Assembly: GCA_049890275.1 (NCBI GenBank)
Contig: JBMHBT010000017.1
Coordinates: forward strand, 186,001 to 250,000
Length of the DNA: 64,000 bases
From: UBA7374 sp049890275
Lineage (GTDB): Bacteria > Verrucomicrobiota > Verrucomicrobiia > Opitutales > Coraliomargaritaceae
Direction: 5' to 3'
The notes below the pieces were generated by a model. It was given only the letters and a program-made list of their open reading frames with translations. It had not been told where the DNA came from and did no database searches. Positions 8,659 through 17,626 of this stretch are shown here, in pieces; position 1 is the stretch's first letter, and every line of letters begins with the position of its first letter. A program made the position numbers and the translations under genes.

Positions 8659-10166
8659 ACGACAGTAACCGGCAATTGATCCGACTCTCCAAAAGCAGAG
8701 CTGCGCACATCGATAGCCGATTGATAAATCAATTCGTAAGAACTAGCCGATTGGTCCCATGAAAAATCTTTACGCATACCCCTCAGCCGCAGACGCATGT
8801 AATCATCTGGACGGTCAAAGTAAGTGGAACAAGCCCAACCAATTGTATCAAAAAGCGCCTCCGGAGTGGGATCATTAAAAACAAATCCCGTACCGGTACC
8901 CGTTTCTTCTGAATAACTCTCAACAGTATCAATCAAGCCACCGGTAGCACGAACAATAGGCGGAGTACCATACAACATGGCGTATAGTTGACTCAAACCG
9001 CAGGGTTCAAAACGACTCGGCATCAATAGAAAATCAGCCCCCGCAGCAGTCCAATGGGCCAGCTCATTATTAAAACCGACAAAAGCTCCAAAACGCCCCG
9101 GGTAACGTTGGCTCAAGCCCTTAAAAGCCGCCTCCAAATCTGGATCACCCGTACCCAATACAGCAATCTGAATACGCATCTCATTCATTAAGCGATCACT
9201 GATTTCAGCCAGTAAATCCAAGCCCTTCTGTTCGACCAGACGCGAAACAACAGTAAAGAGCGGCACATCCGGTGCAACTTCCAAACCAAAAGCTTCCTGT
9301 AGCCGTGCTTTACAAATCTTTTTTCCCTCCGGCTTATCCGGTGAATAAGGACTCGGTAAAAGAGAATCGGTCGCAGGATTCCATTCACTGGTATCGACTC
9401 CATTCAAAACACCGAGAAGATCTCCGGACCGGAATTGCAACAGATTATTTAGCCCATGTCCGCCATTGGACTCCTGGATCTCCCTTGCATAAGTCGGACT
9501 CACCGTGGTGATTTTAGTTGAGTGATAAATTCCCCCTTTCAAAAAATTAGCCTGCCCCATCGACTCCAATCCATCCGGTCGAAATACATGCTGAGGCAAG
9601 CCCGAGTAATCCACCACGCTTCGATCAAACCAACCTTGGTGCTGCACATTGTGCAGCGTCAGCAAAGAAGCAGCTCTCCCCATCGGACGCTCTTTCTCCG
9701 TTGTATTCAAGTAGAGAGGTACCAGACCAGTCGGCCAGTCGTGACAATGCACCACATCTGGAATCCAGTCCAAGTCGTAGCATAAGTCGATTGCCGCACG
9801 ACTGAGGAATGTAAATCGCTGCGCATTATCTGCCTCGACTCCACTCGGACCCAAGTAAACCGAGGACGAGTCGAAAAACTGATTGTGTTCAATTAAATAA
9901 CAGGAAACTTGAGTATCAGGCAAGGGACACTGCCACGTTCTGGCATAAGATTCATGGTCACCGAGGTGAACAATTAATGGGTCATTCATCGGCTCAGCCT
10001 CTTCAGTATGCCGTAGATTGGCATACTTGGGCAGCACAATACGCACATCATGACCGCGAGCAGAAAGAGACTTTGAAAGTGCCCCCACTACATCGCCCAA
10101 GCCCCCTACTTTAACCATAGGCACAAGCTCAGGCGTAACCATTAATATCTTTAAGGAATGACTCAT
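8655..10166 (-). CDS. glgA: Glycogen synthase (ADP-glucose type, GT5)
   Basis: Transfers glucose from ADP-glucose to the non-reducing end of a growing alpha-1,4-glucan. The 503-residue length is typical. The N-terminal KVGGLGDVVGAL (residues about 19-30) is the GT5 signature that binds the nucleotide sugar; the C-terminal half contains the PSRFEPCGLSQLYAM motif with the conserved glutamate, followed by a TGGLIDTV loop. The product is a cytoplasmic two-lobed GT-B enzyme. The TGA stop overlaps the TTG start of the conserved unknown downstream, and the gene follows exosortase after 47 bases. No branching or ADP-glucose pyrophosphorylase gene is in the window. Confidence 0.95.
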   Translation of the reverse strand: MSHSLKILMVTPELVPMVKVGGLGDVVGALSKSLSARGHDVRIVLPKYANLRHTEEAEPMNDPLIVHLGDHESYARTWQCPLPDTQVSCYLIEHNQFFDSSSVYLGPSGVEADNAQRFTFLSRAAIDLCYDLDWIPDVVHCHDWPTGLVPLYLNTTEKERPMGRAASLLTLHNVQHQGWFDRSVVDYSGLPQHVFRPDGLESMGQANFLKGGIYHSTKITTVSPTYAREIQESNGGHGLNNLLQFRSGDLLGVLNGVDTSEWNPATDSLLPSPYSPDKPEGKKICKARLQEAFGLEVAPDVPLFTVVSRLVEQKGLDLLAEISDRLMNEMRIQIAVLGTGDPDLEAAFKGLSQRYPGRFGAFVGFNNELAHWTAAGADFLLMPSRFEPCGLSQLYAMLYGTPPIVRATGGLIDTVESYSEETGTGTGFVFNDPTPEALFDTIGWACSTYFDRPDDYMRLRLRGMRKDFSWDQSASSYELIYQSAIDVRSSAFGESDQLPVTVV

Positions 10167-10213
10167 AAATTTCCCCCAAAGGCCAACAATGACTCGTACA
10201 CTAGACCAGCCAA

Positions 10214-11287
10214 TTAATTAGACGTAGCGGCATGGCTGTCACTCGAATCACTCACTTCCTCTTCGTACTCCAATTTGAAGTTAAAAATGGGTAACAAACA
10301 CAGTAGACCGACACAGGTAACGCCCAAAATCGCTAAACCGGTCACATCGTGTACGCTCCCAATATCTCCGAAAATGGGAAGATGCCAATGATCATCAATC
10401 GCTCCCGAACCATAATTATACGCCCAAAGTGTGAGGAATAGACTCCGCAACATGTTCGTTAAAACAGCAAGGACCATAGCCGCCCCAACCAGAGCTACCT
10501 TTTTCCAGAAACGATCCAAAAAAACCGCTGCAAGAAAAGACCCTGCAAAAAGGCAAGCCGTTAGAGAACGAATCCCCGAACAAGCTTCTTCTACGCCAAC
10601 CTTACCCATCGGCAGAATCAATACATTCCCCTGCCTCTCAATCTCATAACCCAGCAAGTCTAAGAAATTAAACACTACAATCGTTACCTGTGTGAGCAAA
10701 GCAACCCGTATCTTTGTCTCTAAAACAGAAACCAAAGGTGCCGAGAGCAACCAAATCAAGGCAGGAAAAAGAAAGAGCATAACCAAAGACAAGCGATTGA
10801 GCAAAGGCATGGCCTCACCATCCGCTCGTGTCTTACTCAACATAAAGACAATACTTAAGGTGATTCCGGCAAAACCTGCAGCGATCGCCAGTGAAGCAGG
10901 ATTTTGCGGCCCAGTCACAGAACGCAACAGAGCGCCCAACCCATAAAGGAGTAATGAACCGACAAAAACTGCGACCGCGAGACCTCCGAAAAGTTGCGAA
11001 AAAAAACCAGCAGATGCCGGCCGCATCACCTCGCCAGGGCGAGCACCCTGAAAAAAGTACCCGCTTAGAATAGGCCAGCGATCATAGAGTACATAGGCCG
11101 CAAATAAAGGCACTAAATAGCCAAAACTGTAGTCCTCTCGGTTCCCCCACCAGTACAGCTGATCCCAAACCATAAATCCGGCAAAACCCAAAAGTAACAG
11201 CCCGCTGTAGAGCAAATCCTTAGGGAGATCACCAAAGCCGGGGCTTGTTTTATCACTACCTCTTTCTGGTTGCTGCAATGAATCCAT
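10214..11287 (-). CDS. Exosortase/archaeosortase family transmembrane transpeptidase
   Basis: Polytopic membrane protein of 357 residues with many hydrophobic helices. It carries the exosortase catalytic signature in order: EEACSGIRSL with the nucleophile C236, NMLRSL with R281, and VHDVTG with H313. Exosortases cleave and transfer proteins bearing PEP-CTERM-like C-terminal signals, usually linked to exopolysaccharide production and outer-envelope sorting. No EpsI-like partner domain, sorting substrate or polysaccharide cluster is adjacent; the neighbour is glgA. The C-terminal tail is acidic and probably soluble. The subfamily cannot be decided from the sequence alone. Confidence 0.88.
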   Translation of the reverse strand: MDSLQQPERGSDKTSPGFGDLPKDLLYSGLLLLGFAGFMVWDQLYWWGNREDYSFGYLVPLFAAYVLYDRWPILSGYFFQGARPGEVMRPASAGFFSQLFGGLAVAVFVGSLLLYGLGALLRSVTGPQNPASLAIAAGFAGITLSIVFMLSKTRADGEAMPLLNRLSLVMLFLFPALIWLLSAPLVSVLETKIRVALLTQVTIVVFNFLDLLGYEIERQGNVLILPMGKVGVEEACSGIRSLTACLFAGSFLAAVFLDRFWKKVALVGAAMVLAVLTNMLRSLFLTLWAYNYGSGAIDDHWHLPIFGDIGSVHDVTGLAILGVTCVGLLCLLPIFNFKLEYEEEVSDSSDSHAATSN

Positions 11288-11467
11288 AAAGGCTCCTGTT
11301 TAGAGTAACCACTTCTTCAAAGCAATCAGAAAGCCCTCCTGTTTATCGATATCCACCTGAAAATAACCGATTATGCTCAGCATAATCAGACCCATATTTG
11401 GCTGCCCAGCACCCCAATAAAAAAATCGACCTCTCAAATGGAGTGGATAACTTATACCTTTGTTTTC

Positions 11468-12022
11468 ATGCCTGAATCTCAATCCAAACCATCGCCGCAG
11501 TATGACGAAAATAGCGTCATGCGGCGCCTGCATGCCTACTGGCGTATGCCTTATATCCTTGCGCAGGACTCTAAAAACGCACCAGGAAACCCATTCGCCG
11601 AAATGCATCAGCAAGAAGATGATCAAGAAAACTACATACTTTATCGAGGGCGCTTCAATTTTATCGTAATGAACCGCTATCCCTATAACGCGGGTCATTT
11701 GCTAGTACTGCCCTACCGAGCAGTACCACAACTCAGCGAGCTCACTCCAGAAGAACGCCATGAACTCATGGATCTAATCGTGGAAGCTCAGGCCATCCTC
11801 GAACGCGCACTACAACCAGACGGATTCAATACCGGTTTCAACTTTGGCCAAGCAGCCGGAGCCGGAATCCCCCAACACTTGCATTGTCATGTTGTCCCCC
11901 GATGGAATGGAGATACCAACTTCATGCCAGTCATTGCAGATACACGAGTTATCCCGGAATCAATGAATGCAATGTGGCAGCGATTGGTAAAAGAAACGAA
12001 CCATTCGGGCAATCTCTCGTAG
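11468..12022 (+). CDS. HIT family nucleotide hydrolase/phosphorylase (Ap4A-phosphorylase-like)
   Basis: The 184-residue protein has the histidine-triad motif HLHCHVVPRW (H137, H139, H141; the middle one is expected to be the nucleophile) near the C-terminus. Upstream of it are the FIVMNRYPYNAGHLLVLPYR and FNTGFNFGQAAGAGIPQ segments of the HIT fold. This subgroup acts on dinucleoside polyphosphates or nucleoside phosphoramidates in the cytoplasm. The ATG at 11468 was preferred; an in-frame ATG at 11438 would add ten hydrophobic residues. It begins a plus-strand run with phoH, the 7TM-HD gene and ybeY, with 31 bases to phoH. Exact substrate unknown. Confidence 0.88.
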   Translation: MPESQSKPSPQYDENSVMRRLHAYWRMPYILAQDSKNAPGNPFAEMHQQEDDQENYILYRGRFNFIVMNRYPYNAGHLLVLPYRAVPQLSELTPEERHELMDLIVEAQAILERALQPDGFNTGFNFGQAAGAGIPQHLHCHVVPRWNGDTNFMPVIADTRVIPESMNAMWQRLVKETNHSGNLS

Positions 12023-12053
12023 CGTACTCAAACCGGACATACCTGTAATAAAT

Positions 12054-13007
12054 ATGACGGAAGAAACACTGTACTTTTCAGATGCGCGACTATTGAGCCA
12101 TCTTTACGCCAACGACATGAGAAATATTGACGAGGCAGAACGAACCCTTGGAGTCAGCCTTGCTACGCGTGATGACTGGCTAAAAATTCAAGGTGCGCCC
12201 GATTCGGTAAAAAAAGTATCAGTACTTTTCAAGCTCCTTGAAGCCGCACGACAACACGGCATAAAAATTCGCTCTTCTGACTTCCACCACACCTTGCGGG
12301 CTGTCGCTCAAGATAAAGCAGATGAATTGGAAGAACTCTACCGGAAACCGCTCGTCATCAAGCTCAAGAAACAGAGTATAATCCCCAAGACCCTCAACCA
12401 AAAACGCTACCTACAAAGCATTGCAGCACACCCCGTAACCTTTGGTATCGGCCCAGCCGGGACAGGCAAAACCTACTTGGCCATGGCTATGGCCCTGAAG
12501 GAATTACTTGAGGGCACAGTTGAACGAATCATACTAACCCGTCCAGCAGTTGAAGCCGGCGAAGCACTCGGATTTCTTCCCGGCGAACTTCAAGAAAAAA
12601 TCCTCCCTTACCTAACTCCTTTGTATGATGCGATGAATGACATGGCGGGCAAAGAAACGGTCCATCAGCTAGTAGAACGAGGAATCATTGAAATTGCACC
12701 GCTCGCCTACATGCGCGGGCGCACCTTATCCAATGCATTTGTAGTGTTGGATGAAGCTCAAAACACAACTCATGAACAAATGATGATGTTCCTGACCCGC
12801 CTCGGCGACGGTACCCGTATGGTCGTCACTGGAGATGTCACCCAGATTGACCTACCTCGAACAAAATCTTCAGGTCTGCGCGAAGCGGGACGTATCCTCA
12901 ACCGTATCAATGGTATAAAAATATTTCAATTCGAGGGAGATGATGTTGTCCGTCACCCGCTCGTACAAAATATCATAAACGCCTACGCACAAAACGCGCC
13001 CAAGTAG
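12054..13007 (+). CDS. phoH: PhoH-like ATPase
   Basis: The 317-residue cytoplasmic P-loop ATPase has a small N-terminal KH-like region, then the Walker A GPAGTGKT (about residues 134-141), the PhoH-typical RPAVEAGEALGFLPG segment, Walker B FVVLDEAQN and sensor VVTGDVTQ. The family is associated with RNA handling and ribosome quality control. The order phoH, 7TM-HD, ybeY is the widely conserved one in which PhoH (YbeZ) partners YbeY. The next gene starts 20 bases downstream, so one transcript is likely. Confidence 0.94.
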   Translation: MTEETLYFSDARLLSHLYANDMRNIDEAERTLGVSLATRDDWLKIQGAPDSVKKVSVLFKLLEAARQHGIKIRSSDFHHTLRAVAQDKADELEELYRKPLVIKLKKQSIIPKTLNQKRYLQSIAAHPVTFGIGPAGTGKTYLAMAMALKELLEGTVERIILTRPAVEAGEALGFLPGELQEKILPYLTPLYDAMNDMAGKETVHQLVERGIIEIAPLAYMRGRTLSNAFVVLDEAQNTTHEQMMMFLTRLGDGTRMVVTGDVTQIDLPRTKSSGLREAGRILNRINGIKIFQFEGDDVVRHPLVQNIINAYAQNAPK

Positions 13008-13027
13008 AAACCTTAAACTGCATTCTC

Positions 13028-15436
13028 ATGGCAAAACAGAAGAAAACGACGCGTCGGGATAAAAACAATGGCTACGCGAACGAAAAAACTTTCCTCGGGA
13101 GTATGGTCGCTTCGAAACAATCCTTTACTACAAGTCGCCTTGTAGAAATTGGACTGTTCTATCTTTTTTCAACCCTCTTGATAGTCGTCTGCTTTCTAGG
13201 GCAAAAAGAAAAAGGACCCCAACTCATTCTCAAACAAGCTGCGCAACAGCGTATTGTTTCTGAACTAACCTTTGAATATCCCAGTGAAGTACTGGCTGAA
13301 GAACGTCGCAATGCAGTACGCACCCAAGTACCACCCGTATTCAAGCGTACCTACGCTCCCTATGATCAATTTCGCGAACTATTTGCCAGTTTGCTCTCGA
13401 GCTACGCACAAGCTCAAATCGAATTTGAAGACCAGGGCGAAGAGCGTGTCTTAGAAACATTTCGGATGAGAGCCTCCGAACTCATCAATATTTCAATGAT
13501 TGATATCGATATTGAAATTCTAATCGAATTTATCAATCAAACCTCACCGAGGGAAAGATCCTCTATCAGCGAAAATGCACTCTCAGAACTCAAGAAACTT
13601 TACGAAGACGGCATCTACGAAAGCAGAAAAAGCCTTGGTATTCTCCCGCAGATTACTGTTATCCAGCTAACCGATGAAGAAGGAAAAAATAGCCTTCCGA
13701 ACACCCGATCATTGGAAAAAGCAACGATCGATCTTCGCGTTCGAATCAACTCTCTATCGCGTGAAAAAGATACTGCACGCATACTCTTTGAAATCTTCCG
13801 ACCCGGGCTCGCAATCAATCTGGTCTACAGCGAATTGGGAACAACAAGCGCAATCAACAACGCACTCGCACAAGTCGAAACCCCACTTTTTCATTACGAC
13901 GAAGGAGATACTCTGATCGAACCCGGTTCGATTATCTCCCCTCTTGATATCGAACGAATCGTTGCCTACCGAGATGCGGTCACTGCTGCGGGAGGTGATC
14001 CGATGCTACTTGACCCACTCTTTCTCGCGAGCTTTTTCCTCACCGGATTTCTTCTCACTGCAGTTTTCTTATATATTAAACAGGGACTTCGGGATATACG
14101 TAAACGCAACCGATCCGTAGCCATCACAGCAGTCTGTGTCCTGCTCAACCTATTATTGATTCGTGCTATTTTTGAAATTGGTGAAATTGCTGCCGTAGCT
14201 AATCCCTCTCTTCCTAGCATGTTACCCTTTATCGCACCCTGCGCACTGGCTCCTCTACTCGTGTCCGTTCTAGTTGGAGCTGGTCCCGCAGCCCTCTCTG
14301 CCCTCGTTGTCTCTGTATGCTTTGGCATCATGCTCAATAACTCGATCGAGTTCATGCTTATCGCATTTCTCTCTGGCATCACTGGAAGCTACTTCTCTAC
14401 TCATGTTCGGCAGCGCTCTAAACTCGTCCGGGCAGGACTTTTTGCCGGATTGGCCGCTGCCCTAGCCGGATCAGCGACTGGACTGCTTGCAGGCTTTTCC
14501 TTCGGATTGGCCGGGCAACAGGCAATCATTGCGGTCATCATCGGTCTTGTTACTGGAATCATTGCAGTTGGTATCCTGCCTGTACTCGAGAACCTCTTCA
14601 AAATCACCACAGAAATTACCCTGCTCGAACTAACGGACTTCAACCACCCATTGTTACGACGGATGCAGATGGAAGCACCCGGCACGTACCACCACAGCCT
14701 GATGGTCGCCAACCTATCTGAAAACGCCGCTGCAGCCATTGGCGCAAGCCCTCTTCTGTGCCGAGTGTGCTCCTTCTTCCACGATATCGGTAAGCTAGTT
14801 AAGCCAGAATACTTCGTAGAAAATCAACGAGATGGCATCAACCCGCATAGCGAAAAAAGTCCTTCGATGAGCGCGCTCGTGATTAAGGCACACGTCAAGG
14901 AAGGTTTAGATCTAGCGAAAAAACATAAACTGCCACAGGTGATTAGTGACGTTATCGGGCAACATCATGGTTCAACGCTTATTCAATATTTTTACCATCG
15001 AGCAAAAGTGAAACAGCAAGGTGATACGCCCTCACCTATTTCCGGAAATGGCGGCCGTATCCTAGGTGAGCCGAAAGTTGAAGAAAGCACCTACCGGTAC
15101 GATGGCCCCCTCCCCGCATTTAAGGAAAGTGCGATCATTTTCTTTGCTGACAGTATAGAAGCGGCTAGTCGTACACTACCCAAAGTGACCCAACCATCCA
15201 TCGAAGAACTCATTAATAAAATCTTCAATGAACGAATCGAAGACCGACAACTCGATGAATGCCCACTCACCTTTCAGGAACTAGCACGGATAAAATCGAG
15301 CTTCACGCATACTTTGCTTAATATGCTCCATGCACGTATTGAGTATCCCAAAGAAAATGCGGAATCATCCGACCAAGAGAAACAACACGATGACAACGCC
15401 CAAGACGATACTTCCAGCAATCTGCAACCAGTATGA
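13028..15436 (+). CDS. pgpH: 7TM receptor with intracellular HD phosphohydrolase (PgpH-like)
   Basis: The 802-residue membrane protein has a basic N-terminus, one membrane helix (about residues 38-58), a large extracytoplasmic 7TMR-HDED-type domain to about residue 315, a cluster of seven hydrophobic segments (about 325-530), and a cytoplasmic HD domain with YHHSLMV and FHDIGK (H585, D586), a downstream HHG triplet and an acidic tail. Characterised relatives (PgpH) hydrolyse cyclic di-AMP. The same position between phoH and ybeY is seen in Firmicutes. Whether this organism makes c-di-AMP is not shown here. Its 3' end overlaps ybeY by 47 bases in another frame. Confidence 0.9.
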   Translation: MAKQKKTTRRDKNNGYANEKTFLGSMVASKQSFTTSRLVEIGLFYLFSTLLIVVCFLGQKEKGPQLILKQAAQQRIVSELTFEYPSEVLAEERRNAVRTQVPPVFKRTYAPYDQFRELFASLLSSYAQAQIEFEDQGEERVLETFRMRASELINISMIDIDIEILIEFINQTSPRERSSISENALSELKKLYEDGIYESRKSLGILPQITVIQLTDEEGKNSLPNTRSLEKATIDLRVRINSLSREKDTARILFEIFRPGLAINLVYSELGTTSAINNALAQVETPLFHYDEGDTLIEPGSIISPLDIERIVAYRDAVTAAGGDPMLLDPLFLASFFLTGFLLTAVFLYIKQGLRDIRKRNRSVAITAVCVLLNLLLIRAIFEIGEIAAVANPSLPSMLPFIAPCALAPLLVSVLVGAGPAALSALVVSVCFGIMLNNSIEFMLIAFLSGITGSYFSTHVRQRSKLVRAGLFAGLAAALAGSATGLLAGFSFGLAGQQAIIAVIIGLVTGIIAVGILPVLENLFKITTEITLLELTDFNHPLLRRMQMEAPGTYHHSLMVANLSENAAAAIGASPLLCRVCSFFHDIGKLVKPEYFVENQRDGINPHSEKSPSMSALVIKAHVKEGLDLAKKHKLPQVISDVIGQHHGSTLIQYFYHRAKVKQQGDTPSPISGNGGRILGEPKVEESTYRYDGPLPAFKESAIIFFADSIEAASRTLPKVTQPSIEELINKIFNERIEDRQLDECPLTFQELARIKSSFTHTLLNMLHARIEYPKENAESSDQEKQHDDNAQDDTSSNLQPV

Positions 15437-15866
15437 ACGCTTACAAAATGCGAATCATGCAACTATTGCGATTCTTGAGGCATTAGAGCACTCGGGAAAA
15501 TTTCCCATAGGCAATGGGGAACTATCGGTTGTCTTTGTTAACGACAAAACGATTGCAGAAATCCATCAACGTTTCATGGATGACCCAACCCCAACTGATG
15601 TAATTACTTTCCCCGCAGATCCAATGATGGAAAGCGCCGGAGAAATCATCCTATCGGTGGACCATGCAGAAGCGAGATCCTCTGAAATGAAGATACCGTT
15701 CAGCCCGGAACTTAGCCTTTATCTCGTCCACGGTTGGCTTCATCTAGCTGGATACGACGACAAAGAGACCGAGGACTGCAGGAGAATGCGAGAGGCAGAA
15801 AAAGAAGCGATGGCCATCATAGATGACCACAATGCGAGTCATCTGTACTCCTTACATGAGTCTTAG
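15390..15866 (+). CDS. ybeY: Endoribonuclease YbeY (16S rRNA maturation)
   Basis: Metal-dependent RNase acting in 16S rRNA 3' processing and 70S quality control. The 158-residue product from ATG 15390 has the LSVVFVND strand, PTDVITFP and the metal motif HGWLHLAGYDD. The family consensus is H-x3-H-x5-H; here the third histidine position is aspartate, a substitution that may still bind metal. An upstream in-frame ATG at 15330 would lengthen the overlap with the HD gene, so 15390 is preferred. It is the last gene of the phoH block and converges on rplQ. Confidence 0.9.
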   Translation: MTTPKTILPAICNQYERLQNANHATIAILEALEHSGKFPIGNGELSVVFVNDKTIAEIHQRFMDDPTPTDVITFPADPMMESAGEIILSVDHAEARSSEMKIPFSPELSLYLVHGWLHLAGYDDKETEDCRRMREAEKEAMAIIDDHNASHLYSLHES

Positions 15867-15868
15867 AA

Positions 15869-15895
15869 TGACTCGCTCAAAGCAACATTGAGTCA
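15869..15895. terminator. Possible hairpin between convergent ybeY and rplQ
   Basis: The 41-base convergent gap holds TGACTC/GAGTCA (15869-15874 and 15890-15895), competing with an inner CTCAA/TTGAG stem. No T-run follows on either side. It is a weak candidate for ending the ribosomal superoperon. Confidence 0.35.
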
Positions 15896-15907
15896 ATTAG
15901 GATCTAA

Positions 15908-16513
15908 TTATTTGTCTTTGAACTCTTCTTCGGACGCTTCGTCGTCTGCGTCAGCAGAGGATTCTTCGGTAGAAATCTCCTCTTCTGAATCGTCAGAATT
16001 CTCTTCTAGCGCTGCATCTGCAGAAGAATTTGACTCCTCAGCAGACACTTCTTCAGACGTGTCTGCTTCGACTGCAGAAGCTTCTGACTTTTTAGCCGTT
16101 GTTGACGTACGAGACTTTTCGTAACCTTCATCCGAACCATCAATAAACTCGATCAGTGCCATTTCGGCTGCATCACCGACACGCTGACCTAATTTATAAA
16201 TTCTGGTATAGCCACCAGTACGATCCATGAACTCAGAAACCAGTTCATCGAAGAGCTTTGCAACAGCCTTCTTATCACGCACCCGAGAAATAGCGAGACG
16301 GCGAAAGTGCAACTTACGCGCTGCGTCATTGGCCTGCTCAGCTTTTTTAGCGAGCGTAATCACCTTTTCGATAAAAGGGCGGAGCGCCTTAGCTTTAGAA
16401 AGAGTTGTTTCGATCCGTCCATGTGTGATCAAGGCAACGGATAAGTTGCCCATCATCGCTGATCGGTGCGGGCCGGATACTCCAAGAATGTGTCTGCGTT
16501 TGCTGTGGCGCAT
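15908..16513 (-). CDS. rplQ: Ribosomal protein L17 with long acidic C-terminal tail
   Basis: Large-subunit protein near the peptide exit tunnel. Residues 1-125 are a normal L17 (MRHSKRRHILG start, AALRPFIEK-type helix, GGYTRIYKLGQRVGDAAEMALIE end). Residues 126-201 are an added tail made almost only of Ser, Glu, Asp, Ala and Thr, giving 201 residues against the usual 120-130. It is the last gene of the alpha operon, 35 bases after rpoA, the standard position. The tail is a continuous extension of the frame without a frameshift. Confidence 0.96.
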   Translation of the reverse strand: MRHSKRRHILGVSGPHRSAMMGNLSVALITHGRIETTLSKAKALRPFIEKVITLAKKAEQANDAARKLHFRRLAISRVRDKKAVAKLFDELVSEFMDRTGGYTRIYKLGQRVGDAAEMALIEFIDGSDEGYEKSRTSTTAKKSEASAVEADTSEEVSAEESNSSADAALEENSDDSEEEISTEESSADADDEASEEEFKDK

Positions 16514-16548
16514 AGGTCTAGAAAATTAGTTTAACAAAATCTGTGAAA

Positions 16549-17550
16549 TTATAAGTCGCTTACTTTATCGAGTAGTCGCTCATCGATCTTCATACCAAGA
16601 GAAAGCCCAAGCTGCTCTAGCTTGTCCTTAATCTCATTCAGCGATTTTTTACCAAAGTTACGATATTTGAGCATCTCCTGCTCCGACTTCATGGCCAACT
16701 CGCCAACCGTAGTAATGTTTGCATTATTCAAGCAATTAGCGGCACGAACAGAAAGTTCGATCTCATTGACACTCATATTGAGAAGCTTGCGAAGACGGTT
16801 TTGCTCCTCACTGATTTCCTTACTTTCGCTTTCAAATTCAATATCTTCGTTCGATACTTCATCAAAAACATTGAGGTGATGTTTGAGAATTGCAGTGCTT
16901 TGTTTCAAGGCATCGTCTGGAGAGATACGCCCATCGGTGGTGATTTCCAAGATGAGCTTATCATAGTCCATCTCTTGACCCACGCGTGTATTTTCAACAC
17001 TGTACTTAACTAGCTTAACCGGGCCAAAAAGAGAGTCGATCGCGATAACGCCAATCGGTTGGTCTTCCTTTTTATTTTCCTCTCCCGTGCAATAACCACG
17101 GCCCGTGCGGATTTCTAATTGCGCGTGGAAATTCTGTTCCGTCTCCAGTGTGCAGATCACTTGGTCTGGATTGATTACCTGAATATTGGCATCCTCTTGG
17201 ATGTCCGCAGCAGTAACCACTCCCTCGCGAGTCACATTAATCTCCAGATTCACGATATCGCGAGTTTCCGAAACCAATAATACCTTCTTCAAATTCAAGA
17301 CAATATCAGTAACATCCTCGACTACTCCATCAATGCTCTGAAACTCATGGTGCACACCTTCGATACGAATCGAAGAAATCGCAGCACCCTCTATAGAGCT
17401 TAGCAAAACACGGCGGAGAGAATTTCCGATTGTGTGGCCATAGCCAGCCTCAAATGGCTCCGCTTGAAAAATGGCAAATGTTTCTGTTGCAGTGTCATCA
17501 ACCTTAGAAAGTCGGTTGGGTAATTCAAATTTTCCTAGTCGCTTAGGCAT
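16549..17550 (-). CDS. rpoA: RNA polymerase alpha subunit
   Basis: The 333-residue subunit nucleates RNA polymerase assembly and contacts promoter UP elements and activators. The N-terminal assembly domain shows GYGHTIGNSLRRVLLSSI (about residues 36-53) and GRGYCTGEENK. The C-terminal domain has the LSVRAANCLNNANITTVGEL helix-hairpin-helix region and RNFGKKSLNEI, intact for DNA and activator contacts. Sited between rpsD and rplQ as usual, with a 76-base gap upstream that holds no gene. Confidence 0.98.
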   Translation of the reverse strand: MPKRLGKFELPNRLSKVDDTATETFAIFQAEPFEAGYGHTIGNSLRRVLLSSIEGAAISSIRIEGVHHEFQSIDGVVEDVTDIVLNLKKVLLVSETRDIVNLEINVTREGVVTAADIQEDANIQVINPDQVICTLETEQNFHAQLEIRTGRGYCTGEENKKEDQPIGVIAIDSLFGPVKLVKYSVENTRVGQEMDYDKLILEITTDGRISPDDALKQSTAILKHHLNVFDEVSNEDIEFESESKEISEEQNRLRKLLNMSVNEIELSVRAANCLNNANITTVGELAMKSEQEMLKYRNFGKKSLNEIKDKLEQLGLSLGMKIDERLLDKVSDL

Positions 17551-17626
17551 GATAGTATGGATCCTTTAGAGAGTGAAGACTACATAAGCCGTCCGAGGAG
17601 GACGACTCCAGAGGACGATTAAGGGT

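Noticed and set aside
11300..11698. 132-residue minus-strand frame upstream of exosortase
   Set aside because: It lies opposite the HIT gene, has no recognisable motif, and its residues are the antisense reading of the HIT N-terminus.
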